Assembly (NCBI GenBank): GCA_039027055.1
Contig: JBCCLD010000070.1
Location: 1 to 14,335, forward strand
Direction of reading: 5' to 3'
DNA: 14,335 nt
DNA from: JBCBEX01 sp039027055
Lineage (GTDB): Bacteria > Bacteroidota > Rhodothermia > Rhodothermales > Rubricoccaceae
The notes beneath the pieces were generated by a model. It was not told the origin of the DNA. It searched no databases and was given only the letters and a program-made list of their open reading frames with translations. The translations under genes were made by a program, and so were the position numbers. Below, in pieces: positions 6,177 through 13,438 of this stretch. Positions within the stretch are counted from its first letter, which is position 1; every line of letters begins with the position of its first letter.

Positions 6177-7541
6177 TCAGGAGGCGGGAGTATAGCGGTC
6201 AGCCACAACACCCTGGGCCTCGGTAGCTCCGAGCGTGCTGGTGTCCAGCGTGGCATCGAGCGCGGCGAGGCGGTCGACGTGCGCGGCCACATCCACACGG
6301 AGGAGTACCAGCGCCGCGACGGTCGGCACGACGGCCATCGCGGCGAATAGTTGGGGCGGCGACAGCACGGCCACGAGCGGCCCCATCATCGCCGCGCCCG
6401 CCACTAGGCCGAGGTTGCCGATGCCCATGTAGAGCGAGAACTGCACGCCCGCGACGGGCTTCCAGCACAGCGCCATGCACATGGCAAAGAAGGCAATCGT
6501 GGCGAGGACCTGCGCCGTCATCCAAAGCAGCAGGTACGCCTCGACGACGAGCGCCGTCCCCCAGAGCGGCGCCGCCATCGCCATGGCGACGGCCACGATA
6601 ACGAGCACAAACATCGCCGCACGGACCGCCCGCGCGCGCCCGAGCCACCGCACGAGCCAGCCGCCGCCCACCATGCCGCCGAGGCCGCCTACGAGCGTAC
6701 CTAGGGCCTTGGCGTTCGAGAACGCCGTGTCGGTCCACCCGAGGTGCTGCACGGCGAAAACCGGCCCGTAGGCATCGAACAGCCCCTGGTGGAGCAGAAT
6801 CGCGAAGCCCGCCGCCGCTGCGAGCAGGCTGGCCGGGAGGAAGAACACACGGCGGAGGCTCCCGCCGATCGCGCGCCACCCGCCGAGTTGGAGCGCCTGC
6901 GCTTCGGGCGACGCCGCGCCCGTTGTCCATGGCAGGAGCCGCTCGCCCGGGCGTTCGCGGACGACGAGTGGGAACAGCATAAACGCAAGGGTCACGCCCG
7001 CCGCCACCGTGAGCGTGCCCGAGAGCCCGACGGCTCCGAGTAGCCAGGCCCCGCCCGCCGACGTGCCTGCGATGCCGAACACCTTGCCGCCCCACATCAG
7101 CCCGTTGGCGAACGGCTGCTCGTCGAGGGGCACCACGTCGATGGTGAGCGCGTCCGTCGCGATGTCCTGGAGGGCGAGGAACAGGCTACCGCCGACCATC
7201 ACGGTCGTGAGCATGCCGAGGTTAGCGAGCGGCTCAGGCACCATCGCCATCGCCGCGTAGCCTGCGGCGGCCCCCAGCGTCCCCGCGAGGATCCACGGCC
7301 GCCGCCGTCCCATTGCGAGGAAGGTGTAGCGTTCCATGAGCGGTGCGTAGAGCAGCTTCAGCGTCCACGGCAGCACGGACGCGCTGATGAAGCCGCCGAT
7401 GGCGACCGGCGAGGCTCCCCGCGCGGCGAGGTAGGCCGGGATGGCGATGACGAGCAGCCCGTACTGCACGCCCTGCGCGACGTACATCGCCGTGACCGTC
7501 GTGAGGCGGAGCGGGCGGCTCTGGGTGAGGGCAGGAAGCAT
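6177..7541 (-). CDS. MFS transporter of the AmpG/acetyl-CoA-transporter-like branch
   Basis: 454 residues with about twelve hydrophobic segments, ATG at 7541. The loop between helices 2 and 3 reads Y-A-P-L-M-E-R-Y followed by M-G-R-R-R-P-W-I (residues 65-84). Helix 4 contains L-Q-D-I-A-T-D-A-L-T-I-D (124-135). Both are hallmarks of the AmpG / SLC33-like MFS branch, whose known members carry muropeptides or acetyl-CoA across the inner membrane. The actual substrate here cannot be read, and I do not assign ampG because no cell-wall recycling gene is nearby. It heads the operon: its stop lies 17 nt before the first of five DUF6090-like genes. A 70-bp element shared with the ridA leader lies just upstream of its start (7581-7650). 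Confidence 0.88.
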   Translation of the reverse strand: MLPALTQSRPLRLTTVTAMYVAQGVQYGLLVIAIPAYLAARGASPVAIGGFISASVLPWTLKLLYAPLMERYTFLAMGRRRPWILAGTLGAAAGYAAMAMVPEPLANLGMLTTVMVGGSLFLALQDIATDALTIDVVPLDEQPFANGLMWGGKVFGIAGTSAGGAWLLGAVGLSGTLTVAAGVTLAFMLFPLVVRERPGERLLPWTTGAASPEAQALQLGGWRAIGGSLRRVFFLPASLLAAAAGFAILLHQGLFDAYGPVFAVQHLGWTDTAFSNAKALGTLVGGLGGMVGGGWLVRWLGRARAVRAAMFVLVIVAVAMAMAAPLWGTALVVEAYLLLWMTAQVLATIAFFAMCMALCWKPVAGVQFSLYMGIGNLGLVAGAAMMGPLVAVLSPPQLFAAMAVVPTVAALVLLRVDVAAHVDRLAALDATLDTSTLGATEAQGVVADRYTPAS

Positions 7542-7580
7542 GGGCGGAGGCAGCAGCGTGGGGTGGGTGCACGTCCCCTA

Positions 7581-7650
7581 GTATCCGGCAGACGACCCAC
7601 ACTGCTGTTGCACTCACGTCTCCAATCCTTGCGCCTGCGTCACATGCGAC
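7581..7650 (-). promoter_or_regulatory. 70-bp leader repeat, copy upstream of the MFS gene
   Basis: Aligns without gaps to 8195-8264 upstream of the ridA-like gene: both run from gtatccggc to ctgcgtcacatgcgac over exactly 70 bases. Apart from one variable 15-bp block there are about seven differences by hand count. It ends in the near-palindrome gtcacatgcgac (7639-7650), identical in both copies. It lies 39 bp before the MFS start. It may be a shared promoter/operator or a dispersed repeat; I could not identify -35/-10 boxes in it. Confidence 0.6.
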
Positions 7651-7659
7651 CACAGCAAA

Positions 7660-7690
7660 GCGGGTGTTGCCACAATGTGACAGCACCCGC
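7660..7690 (-). terminator. Possible terminator hairpin downstream of the ridA-like gene
   Basis: gcgggtgttg (7660-7669) pairs with cagcacccgc (7681-7690), and the stem can extend inward through caca/tgtg. On the minus strand the stem is followed only by a short ttt, so the U-tract is weak. It lies about 42 nt after the stop at 7732. It could instead be an operator or attenuator for the MFS operon. Confidence 0.45.
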
Positions 7691-7731
7691 GCGGGCAGAC
7701 AGGCGGGTTTACCTGCGTGCTGGCAGGCCGG

Positions 7732-8127
7732 TCAGGCGTCGGCTTTGTAGGCTTCGAGTTCAATCTCGATCAGCAACTCGGGCAACGCGAGGCCCTTCAC
7801 TTCGAGCCAGCTTCCCGTGGGGAACTGCGTGGTGTAGATCGTGCTGCGGTAGGACGCCGCTTCGAGGAAGCCCGCCATGTCGGTCGTGAAGACGTTTTCT
7901 TTGACCACGTCGTCGAAGGTGCAGCCGTAGTGGGCGAGGACCGCGCGGAGGTCCGCGTAGACGTTCGCCATCTGCTGCGCGAGGTCGCCCACGGCCGCCG
8001 GGTTGCCCTCGTCGTCCATGCTCACAGCGCCGGAGACTTTGATGTCGCGGCCGACCCGCACGGCGTGGGTGTAGCCATAGGCCTTCTCGATAGCAGGGCG
8101 CAGGTGGAAGTAGTCGGGGGTGCTCAT
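7732..8127 (-). CDS. RidA-family (YjgF/YER057c/UK114) protein lacking the catalytic arginine
   Basis: 131 residues, the normal length for the family, ATG at 8127. Family features include V-G-R-D-I-K-V-S-G (25-33), Q-Q-M-A-N-V-Y-A-D-L-R-A-V-L (51-64), V-V-K-E-N-V-F-T-T-D-M (74-84), F-P-T-G-S-W-L-E-V (102-110) and I-E-I-E-L-E-A near the end. Classical RidA hydrolyses reactive enamines/imines from PLP enzymes using an arginine in F-P-A-R-S; here that position is Gly105. It therefore probably belongs to one of the Rid subfamilies without the Arg-dependent 2-aminoacrylate deaminase activity. It is a trimeric cytosolic fold by family knowledge. It is transcribed alone, between the proS terminator and a weak hairpin, with the 70-bp repeat (8195-8264) upstream. 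Confidence 0.88.
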   Translation of the reverse strand: MSTPDYFHLRPAIEKAYGYTHAVRVGRDIKVSGAVSMDDEGNPAAVGDLAQQMANVYADLRAVLAHYGCTFDDVVKENVFTTDMAGFLEAASYRSTIYTTQFPTGSWLEVKGLALPELLIEIELEAYKADA

Positions 8128-8194
8128 GAGCGTAGGCGGGTTGAGGTGAGAGATACCAGGCGCTGTCCCGAAGGCGTACAGCGCTCGCCTCCCA

Positions 8195-8264
8195 GTATCC
8201 GGCGTCGGATGCGAAACCCTGTTGCACCCACGTCTCTATCTCTTGCCTCTGCGTCACATGCGAC
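8195..8264 (-). promoter_or_regulatory. 70-bp leader repeat, copy upstream of the ridA-like gene
   Basis: Second copy of the element at 7581-7650, same orientation relative to the downstream gene, 67 bp before the ridA start. It contains ctgttgcac, cacgtctc and the terminal gtcacatgcgac (8253-8264), all identical to the other copy. Weaker similarity continues outward (aatgtgatgcc here, aatgtgacagc there). Confidence 0.6.
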
Positions 8265-8308
8265 GTGGAGGCAACCGAATGTGATGCCACTGAGCGCACC
8301 GCATTGCC

Positions 8309-8344
8309 AAAAAACGGGCGCTGTCGCAACCGACAACGCCCGTT
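8309..8344 (-). terminator. Intrinsic terminator of proS
   Basis: The arms aacgggcgctgtcg (8313-8326) and cgacaacgcccgtt (8331-8344) form a 14-bp stem with one mismatch and a caac loop. On the minus strand the stem runs into six T (complement of 8309-8314). It lies 24 nt after the proS stop, a textbook position. Confidence 0.87.
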
Positions 8345-8367
8345 CGATAGGTAAAGGACAAAGGAGC

Positions 8368-9858
8368 TTAGTACGCCCGGGCGAACACCACGCGTTGCTT
8401 CGACGGCTGGCCGGTGAGCATGTCGACGCCCTCAGTGGGGTCGTAGTGCGGGTCGGACTCTAGCGGGAGGCAGCGGATCGTGGCCTTTGTCTCCTCTTTG
8501 ATGCGCGCCTCCGTCTCGGGCGTGCCGTCCCACGGCGCGAGCACGAAGCCGCCGCGCTCAAGGGCGGCCTTGAAGTCGTCGTAGGTGTCGACGGTCGTCG
8601 TCTTCTGGGCGCGGAAGTTTTCGGCGCGGGCAAAGAGGTTGGCCTGGATCTGCGAGAGCATGTCCGTGACCACGTCGGCGAGTTGGTCGCGGGGGACGCT
8701 CTCCTTGCCGGGCTCGTCGCGGCGGGCGAGTTCAACGACGCCGTTCTTCACGTCGCGCGGGCCGACGGCCAGGCGGAGCGGGACGCCCTGCACCTCGTAC
8801 TCGTTGAACTTCCAGCCGGGGCGGTAGGCCTCGCGGGCGTCGGTCTTGACGCGCACGCCCGCCACGCGCAGCGCGCGCTCGATCTCGGCGACGGCCTCCA
8901 TCACGACTTCCTTCTCGCCGTCCTTGCGGTAGATCGGCACGATCACGACCTGCGTCGGCGCGAGGCGGGGCGGGAGGACGAGGCCCTGGTCGTCGGAGTG
9001 CGTCATGATGAGCGCGCCGATGAGCCGCGTCGAGACGCCCCAGGAGGTCGCCCAGACGTGTTCGAGCTCGTTGTCCTTGTTCTGGAAGGTGCAGTCGAAC
9101 GCCTTGGCGAAGTTCTGCCCGAGGAAGTGGCTGGTCCCCGCCTGGAGCGCCTTGCCGTCTTGCATGAGCGCCTCGATGCAGTAGGTGTCCACGGCCCCGG
9201 CGAACCGCTCGCTGGCCGTCTTGACGCCGCGGATGACCGGCACGGCCATGTACTGCTCCGCGAACTCGGTGTAGACGTCGAGCATGCGCAGCGTCTCCTC
9301 GACGGCCTCCTGCTCGGTCGCGTGCGCGGTGTGGCCTTCCTGCCAGAGGAACTCCATCGTGCGGAGGAAGAGCCGCGTGCGCAGCTCCCACCGGACGACG
9401 TTGGCCCACTGGTTGATGAGAATCGGGAGGTCGCGCCAGGACTGGATCCAGCGGCTGTAGGTGTCCCAGATGATCGTCTCCGAGGTCGGGCGCACGACGA
9501 GGTTCTGGCCGTCGGCGAGCTTCGAGGCGGGGTCGGGCTCCACGCCGGTGCCGTCGGCGGTGGTGCGCAGCCGCGAGTGGGTCACGACGGCGCACTCCTT
9601 GGCGAAGCCCTCGACGTGCTCGGCTTCCTTCGAGAGGAACGACTGCGGGATGAAGAGCGGGAAGTAGGCGTTCTGGTGGCCCGTCGCCTTGAACATGCCG
9701 TCGAGGACGCGCTGCATGTTCTCCCAGAGCGCGTAGCCGTTGGGCGGGAGGATCATCGAGCCCTTGACCGGCGAGTAGTCGGCGAGTTTGGCAGCGCGGA
9801 CGATGTCGAGGTACCACTGCGAATAGTCGTCGGCGCGCGGGGTGATCTTGTCAGCCAT
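8368..9858 (-). CDS. proS: Prolyl-tRNA synthetase, archaeal/eukaryotic-like (type 3)
   Basis: 496 residues. I chose ATG 9858 (M-A-D-K-I-T-P-R); the frame is open 30 codons further up, but that part is unlike the family. It charges tRNA-Pro with proline in the cytosol. Visible class II features: Y-F-P-L-F-I-P-Q (65-72), the R-P-T-S-E-T proline/ATP loop (123-128), motif 2 R-W-E-L-R-T-R-L-F-L-R-T-M-E-F-L-W-Q-E-G-H-T (156-177), and G-T-S-H-F-L-G-Q-N-F (241-250). The anticodon-binding domain follows with P-I-Y-R-K-D and G-W-K-F-N-E-Y-E, and the chain ends in the diagnostic F-A-R-A-Y. There is no editing (INS) domain, as expected for this short form. In the C-terminal domain the usual zinc cysteines appear replaced (W-D-G-T-P-E-T-E and V-D-M-L-T-G). 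It is divergent from the lipoprotein gene at 10111. Confidence 0.97.
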   Translation of the reverse strand: MADKITPRADDYSQWYLDIVRAAKLADYSPVKGSMILPPNGYALWENMQRVLDGMFKATGHQNAYFPLFIPQSFLSKEAEHVEGFAKECAVVTHSRLRTTADGTGVEPDPASKLADGQNLVVRPTSETIIWDTYSRWIQSWRDLPILINQWANVVRWELRTRLFLRTMEFLWQEGHTAHATEQEAVEETLRMLDVYTEFAEQYMAVPVIRGVKTASERFAGAVDTYCIEALMQDGKALQAGTSHFLGQNFAKAFDCTFQNKDNELEHVWATSWGVSTRLIGALIMTHSDDQGLVLPPRLAPTQVVIVPIYRKDGEKEVVMEAVAEIERALRVAGVRVKTDAREAYRPGWKFNEYEVQGVPLRLAVGPRDVKNGVVELARRDEPGKESVPRDQLADVVTDMLSQIQANLFARAENFRAQKTTTVDTYDDFKAALERGGFVLAPWDGTPETEARIKEETKATIRCLPLESDPHYDPTEGVDMLTGQPSKQRVVFARAY

Positions 9859-10110
9859 CGGGAAGGGCGGTCGGGGGAGCAAAAGGGGCAAAACAGACGA
9901 CCAAGAAACGGCGCGCAGGCTGCGGCGTGCCATGCGGAGGCCGCCCACGCGTGGCTTTCACGTGCTCTTTGGCACCGCCCGGCACTTGAAAGCAAGCCGT
10001 CGTCCTTTCGCCGTCGTCCCTTTTTTGTGGCGATGCTGTTACTTTGGCGCTGGCCTCTGCGGCCAGGCTGCACGAGCCTGTCTCCCATCGTCCTCTCGAC
10101 CCCCGCTGCC
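9859..10110. promoter_or_regulatory. 252-bp divergent intergenic region between proS and the lipoprotein gene
   Basis: It must contain the 5' regions of both genes. It is less GC-rich than its surroundings in two patches: caaaaggggcaaaacagac near 9880 and a cccttttttgtgg tract near 10018-10030. ttactttg (10039-10046) resembles the Bacteroidota -7 box TAnnTTTG with one deviation, but the nearest TTTG is only 11 bp upstream, so I do not claim a promoter. No gene is seen here. Confidence 0.45.
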
Positions 10111-11844
10111 ATGATGCGCGCACCGCTACGTCCCCGGCTTTCCTCGCTGCTGCCCGCGCTCTCGCTGGCGCTGACGGCGCTGCTGCTCTCGGGCTGCTAC
10201 ACGCAGCTCGCCAACGCGTCCGACCGCTACGACCGGCGCCCGACCACCAGCCCGCGCTACGAAGACCCGAAGGCGGACGCGCGCGACCAGGGCTATGCGG
10301 ACGAGGGCTACGCGACGGCCCCCGTGGAAGACGTCGAGCCGCTCTCGGCGCGCGTCGGCGTGCGCGGCCCGGTCTTCGCTGAGGACGAGGTCTACGGTCC
10401 GGAAGGCACCGACGGGTATGCCGACGAGGGCTACGCGGCGGACGGCTACGCGGACGACGGCTATTACGAGGAGGGCTACTACGAGCCGGGCACCTACACC
10501 GAGGACGACGTCAACGTCACGCGCTACTACTACGACGACGAGAACGTCTACTACGAGGACGCCTACTACGGCGGCTCGTACGGCGGCGGCTCGTACGGCG
10601 GCGGCTCGTACGGCGGCGGCTCGTACGATAGCTACTACGACAGCTACTACCACCGGCCGTACCGCTGGTCGCGCTGGCGCCCGCTGTGGTATCGCCCAGC
10701 GTGGGCCTTCCACGATCCGCTCCTGTGGGACCCGTTCTACTTCGACCCGTTCTACTACGACCCCTTCTACCGGCCCGGGTTCTCGGTCAGCTTCAGCTTC
10801 GGGTTTGGCGGCGGTTTCTACCACCGACCCTTCTACCGGCGTCCGTTCTTCCACCGCCCGCTCGCATGGTACGGCGGCGGCTTCTACCAGCCGGTCTTCG
10901 TGCAGTACCGCAACGTGTACTTCGACAACGACTTCTACTACGTCTACGACAACGACCGCAACCGCGTCCGCCAGACGCCGTTGCGTCCGCTCCGCCCCGG
11001 TGGCCGCGATGGGCGTCTGACGCAGCCGGTCGCCAACACGGTGCGCCCTGTGCGGGGCGGCGACGAGCCACTGCGCACCGTCGTCCGGCCGACGCGCCCA
11101 GGCACGGCATCGCCCGCTCGCCCGAGTTCGGAGCCGTCGCGGACGGTAGGCTCGCGGCCGACACGCTCGCCTGAGACGCGCTCCGCCCCGACGCGTACGC
11201 CGAGCACGCGCCCCGCGCCGACGCGGACGCCGAGCACGCGCCCCGCACCGAGCCGCTCGCCGCAGACGCGGCCCGCCCCGACGCGTACGCCGAGCAGCCG
11301 TCCGGCTCCCAGCCGGCAGCCCGAGTCGCGCCCCGCACCGAGCCGCTCGCCGCAGACGCGGCCTGCCCCGACGCGTACGCCGAGCAGCCGTCCGGCTCCC
11401 ACGCGCACGCCGCAGACGCGTCCGGCGCCGAGCCGCCAGCCGCAGAGCCGTCCGGCGCCGAGCCGCACCCGGCGTGGCAACGACGACGGCGGGTCGAACG
11501 CCCGCTCCGCCCCAAGCACGCGCTCCTCGTCACGTTCGTCAGGGGCGCGCTCATCAGGGTCGCGCTCGTCGGGCAGCAGCACCCGCTCGGCCCCACGTCC
11601 GCAGAGTCGTCCCGCGCCAGCCCCGCGCCCGCAGAGCCGCCCGGCCCCGGCCCCACGCCCGCGCTCCACGCCGAGCACCCGCAGCGGCCGGTCCGACGAC
11701 CGCTCCTCTGGCAGCCGCGCTCGCTCCGGCGGGTCCAGCAACCGGTCTTCCGGTAGCCGTGCCCGTTCCGGCGGGTCGAGCAACCGCTCCTCGGGCAACC
11801 GCTCGTCGGGCCGCTCCAGCCGCCGCGGCGGAGGCGACCTCTAG
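10111..11844 (+). CDS. Tyr-rich lipoprotein with decapeptide repeats (proS-neighbour type)
   Basis: 577 residues from ATG 10111, with a second ATG at 10114. The frame is open far upstream only because it runs antisense through proS. A lipoprotein signal peptide ends L-L-L-S-G-C (Cys29), so the protein is lipid-anchored, most likely at the outer membrane. Residues ~61-180 are rich in Tyr, Gly, Asp and Glu (G-Y-A-D-E-G-Y types and four G-G-S-Y repeats). Residues ~181-290 are extremely aromatic (W-D-P-F-Y-F-D-P-F-Y-Y-D-P-F-Y). Residues ~357-453 form a decapeptide array R-P-A-P-[TS]-R-x-P-x-x, and the tail is Ser/Arg/Gly-rich. I know similar low-complexity lipoproteins beside proS in Bacteroidota, sometimes mislabelled vitellogenin-like or prolyl-tRNA synthetase. 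Function unknown; a surface or cell-envelope structural role is only a guess. Confidence 0.85.
   Translation: MMRAPLRPRLSSLLPALSLALTALLLSGCYTQLANASDRYDRRPTTSPRYEDPKADARDQGYADEGYATAPVEDVEPLSARVGVRGPVFAEDEVYGPEGTDGYADEGYAADGYADDGYYEEGYYEPGTYTEDDVNVTRYYYDDENVYYEDAYYGGSYGGGSYGGGSYGGGSYDSYYDSYYHRPYRWSRWRPLWYRPAWAFHDPLLWDPFYFDPFYYDPFYRPGFSVSFSFGFGGGFYHRPFYRRPFFHRPLAWYGGGFYQPVFVQYRNVYFDNDFYYVYDNDRNRVRQTPLRPLRPGGRDGRLTQPVANTVRPVRGGDEPLRTVVRPTRPGTASPARPSSEPSRTVGSRPTRSPETRSAPTRTPSTRPAPTRTPSTRPAPSRSPQTRPAPTRTPSSRPAPSRQPESRPAPSRSPQTRPAPTRTPSSRPAPTRTPQTRPAPSRQPQSRPAPSRTRRGNDDGGSNARSAPSTRSSSRSSGARSSGSRSSGSSTRSAPRPQSRPAPAPRPQSRPAPAPRPRSTPSTRSGRSDDRSSGSRARSGGSSNRSSGSRARSGGSSNRSSGNRSSGRSSRRGGGDL
10570..10626. 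repeat. In-frame 15-bp tandem repeat (GGGSY) in the lipoprotein gene
   Basis: ggcggcggctcgtac is repeated at 10582, 10597 and 10612, preceded by a 12-bp partial copy (ggcggctcgtac) at 10570. The full units are identical, suggesting recent slippage expansion. Confidence 0.9.
11179..11469. repeat. 30-bp tandem repeat array encoding decapeptide RPAP[TS]RxPxx
   Basis: About 9.7 units of 30 bp encode R-S/P-A-P-T/S-R-T/S/Q-P-S/Q/E-T/S. Units vary at the third, eighth and ninth codons but keep the R-P-A-P frame. Higher-order repetition is visible: the block S-R-S-P-Q-T-R-P-A-P-T-R-T-P-S-S recurs. A related R-P-Q-S-R-P-A-P-A-P duplication follows near 11599-11660. Confidence 0.9.
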
Positions 11845-11886
11845 GTCTCCGCGCGTCCGCGCCCTCCTTCGTCTGACAGCCATCCA

Positions 11887-11915
11887 GGAGGCCCGTGCGC
11901 CCCGTGCGGGCCTCC
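11887..11915 (+). terminator. GC-rich hairpin after the lipoprotein gene, possible terminator
   Basis: ggaggcccg (11887-11895) pairs perfectly with cgggcctcc (11907-11915) over an 11-nt loop, 42 nt after the stop. No T-tract follows, so it would be an atypical terminator or a transcript-stabilising hairpin. Confidence 0.45.
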
Positions 11916-11997
11916 GCTGCGTCCAGTCGTCACGTAGCGCCGTCTGCGCGTGGTCCTCTGGCATCGAGCCACCTTGCTCCATCCGCTTTTCGCCCCC

Positions 11998-13344
11998 ATG
12001 CGTAGCTCCACCATCGCGCAGCATTGCTGCTTCGCCCTCGCGCTTCTTCTGCTCGCGCCCGTCGCCGTGGCGCAGACGGCCGAAGACATCCTCCTGCTCA
12101 GCCGCCGACAGCCCACGCTGGGGGCCGAACTCGCCGGCCAGGGCGGCGCGGCCATCGGCGGCACGCCGGGCTGGACGGCCTCCTTCGCCAACCCGGCCAA
12201 CCTCGGCTGGCTGCGCACCTCGCAGGCCACGGCGTCGCTCGACCTCATCGGCACCGAGAGCGACGCGCTCTACCGCCTCTCCGACGAAGACGCCGGCCTC
12301 GGCCTGACCGGGCGCACGCTTGAAGGCAGCACGCGCTCCAGCGGCGCGCGTCTCGGGCACGTTGGCTATGCGGCCAAGGTGCCCACCGTGCGCGGCTCGT
12401 TCGTCGTCGGCCTGGGCTATAACCGCACGAGCAACTACGACCGCGCGCTGTTCTACGACGCTGAGGTCTCAGGCACCCTCGGCGACGGCACCGCCGTGAA
12501 CGACCGCTTCCAGGAAGACCTCTTCGAGGAAGGCCAGGCGGGCGAGCTGTCGGCGGCGGCGGCCTTGGAGATCGCCCCCGGCGTGATGGCGGGCGGCTCC
12601 GTGAACCTGCTCGTCGGTTCCTACTTCATCGAGTCCATCGCCGAGGCCAACTTCTTCGCGTCCAACCCCGACGTGTTTAGCTTCGACCTCGACACGCGTG
12701 GCATCAACGCGCGGGTGGGCATCTCGGCGGAGGCTCAGCCCGGCCTGCGCCTCGGCCTCGTCGTGGAGACGCCCACCTACGTCAACGTCGCGGAGCAGGG
12801 CGTGGACGACCTGACCGGGCTGTCGCCGCTGGACTACGACTTCACGACGCCGTGGCGCTTCGGTGCGGGCGTGGTCTACCAAGTCGCGGGGGCGACGCTC
12901 GCCGCCGACGTGGAGTACGTGGACTGGAGCCAGGCGCGCCTCCGCACCTCCGGCTTCACCGACCCCGACGACTTCGGCTTCATCGCCGACCAGAACGCTA
13001 CCATCCGCCGCACCTACGAGGACGCCTTCACGACCCGCTTCGGTGCGACCTACGACTTCGGCATCGCCACGGCCCGCCTCGGCCTGGCCTACCAGCCCGA
13101 CCCGCTGCGCGACACCGCGGGCGTGGTGGCCGACCGGCTGCGGCGTACCGTCACGGCGGGCGTCGGCCTGCGCGTCGCTCCCGGCGCGGTCATCAACGTG
13201 GCCGTCGTGAACACGCGCTTCGAGGACCAACTCTCGTCCATCGACAACACCGACGACTCGCTGCTCGCACCGGAGACGATCCGCCTCGTCCTCGAAGACG
13301 TGACCCGCACCACCCTCGTCATTGGTGCGACGTTCGGCTTCTGA
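11998..13344 (+). CDS. OmpP1/FadL-like outer-membrane transport protein
   Basis: 448 residues from ATG 11998; an in-frame GTG at 11950 lies upstream, but the signal peptide begins at 11998. The signal peptide ends A-V-A with cleavage predicted after Ala25. The mature N-terminus carries the family pattern L-S-R-R-Q-P-T-L-G-A-E-L, then G-Q-G-G-A (47-51) and F-A-N-P-A-N-L-G (63-70), typical of Bacteroidota OmpP1/FadL-type barrels. Alternating hydrophobic strands follow. In the second half come the motifs G-L-V-V-E-T-P-T-Y, P-W-R-F-G-A-G-V-V-Y and A-A-D-V-E-Y-V-D-W-S. The chain ends in Phe, as for BAM-inserted barrels. FadL relatives move hydrophobic molecules across the outer membrane; the substrate here is unknown. 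It follows the lipoprotein gene by 153 bp on the same strand, and proS-lipoprotein-OmpP1 proximity appears to be a recurrent arrangement (from memory). Confidence 0.87.
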   Translation: MRSSTIAQHCCFALALLLLAPVAVAQTAEDILLLSRRQPTLGAELAGQGGAAIGGTPGWTASFANPANLGWLRTSQATASLDLIGTESDALYRLSDEDAGLGLTGRTLEGSTRSSGARLGHVGYAAKVPTVRGSFVVGLGYNRTSNYDRALFYDAEVSGTLGDGTAVNDRFQEDLFEEGQAGELSAAAALEIAPGVMAGGSVNLLVGSYFIESIAEANFFASNPDVFSFDLDTRGINARVGISAEAQPGLRLGLVVETPTYVNVAEQGVDDLTGLSPLDYDFTTPWRFGAGVVYQVAGATLAADVEYVDWSQARLRTSGFTDPDDFGFIADQNATIRRTYEDAFTTRFGATYDFGIATARLGLAYQPDPLRDTAGVVADRLRRTVTAGVGLRVAPGAVINVAVVNTRFEDQLSSIDNTDDSLLAPETIRLVLEDVTRTTLVIGATFGF

Positions 13345-13438
13345 GCGCGGACGGCGACGGCGTAGGCGCTACAACGGCGAACTCCTACGAAAAGAGGCAA
13401 CGGCCCTTGACGGCACCGCGAGGGCACGGCACCTTATT

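Noticed and set aside
10024..10046. Bacteroidota-type promoter (TTTG ... TTACTTTG) for the lipoprotein gene
   Set aside because: The -7-like box deviates from TAnnTTTG and the spacing to TTTG is 11 bp instead of about 19, so it is not supportable without transcript data.
8683..10110. In-frame upward extension of the lipoprotein reading frame (about 475 codons)
   Set aside because: It runs antisense through proS and reads as GC-driven frame (H-A-R-H-A-Q-R type composition). A clear lipoprotein signal peptide starts at 10111.
10794..11798. Long minus-strand frames within the lipoprotein gene
   Set aside because: They are repetitive mirror images of the plus-strand repeats with no start context, signal peptide or motif.
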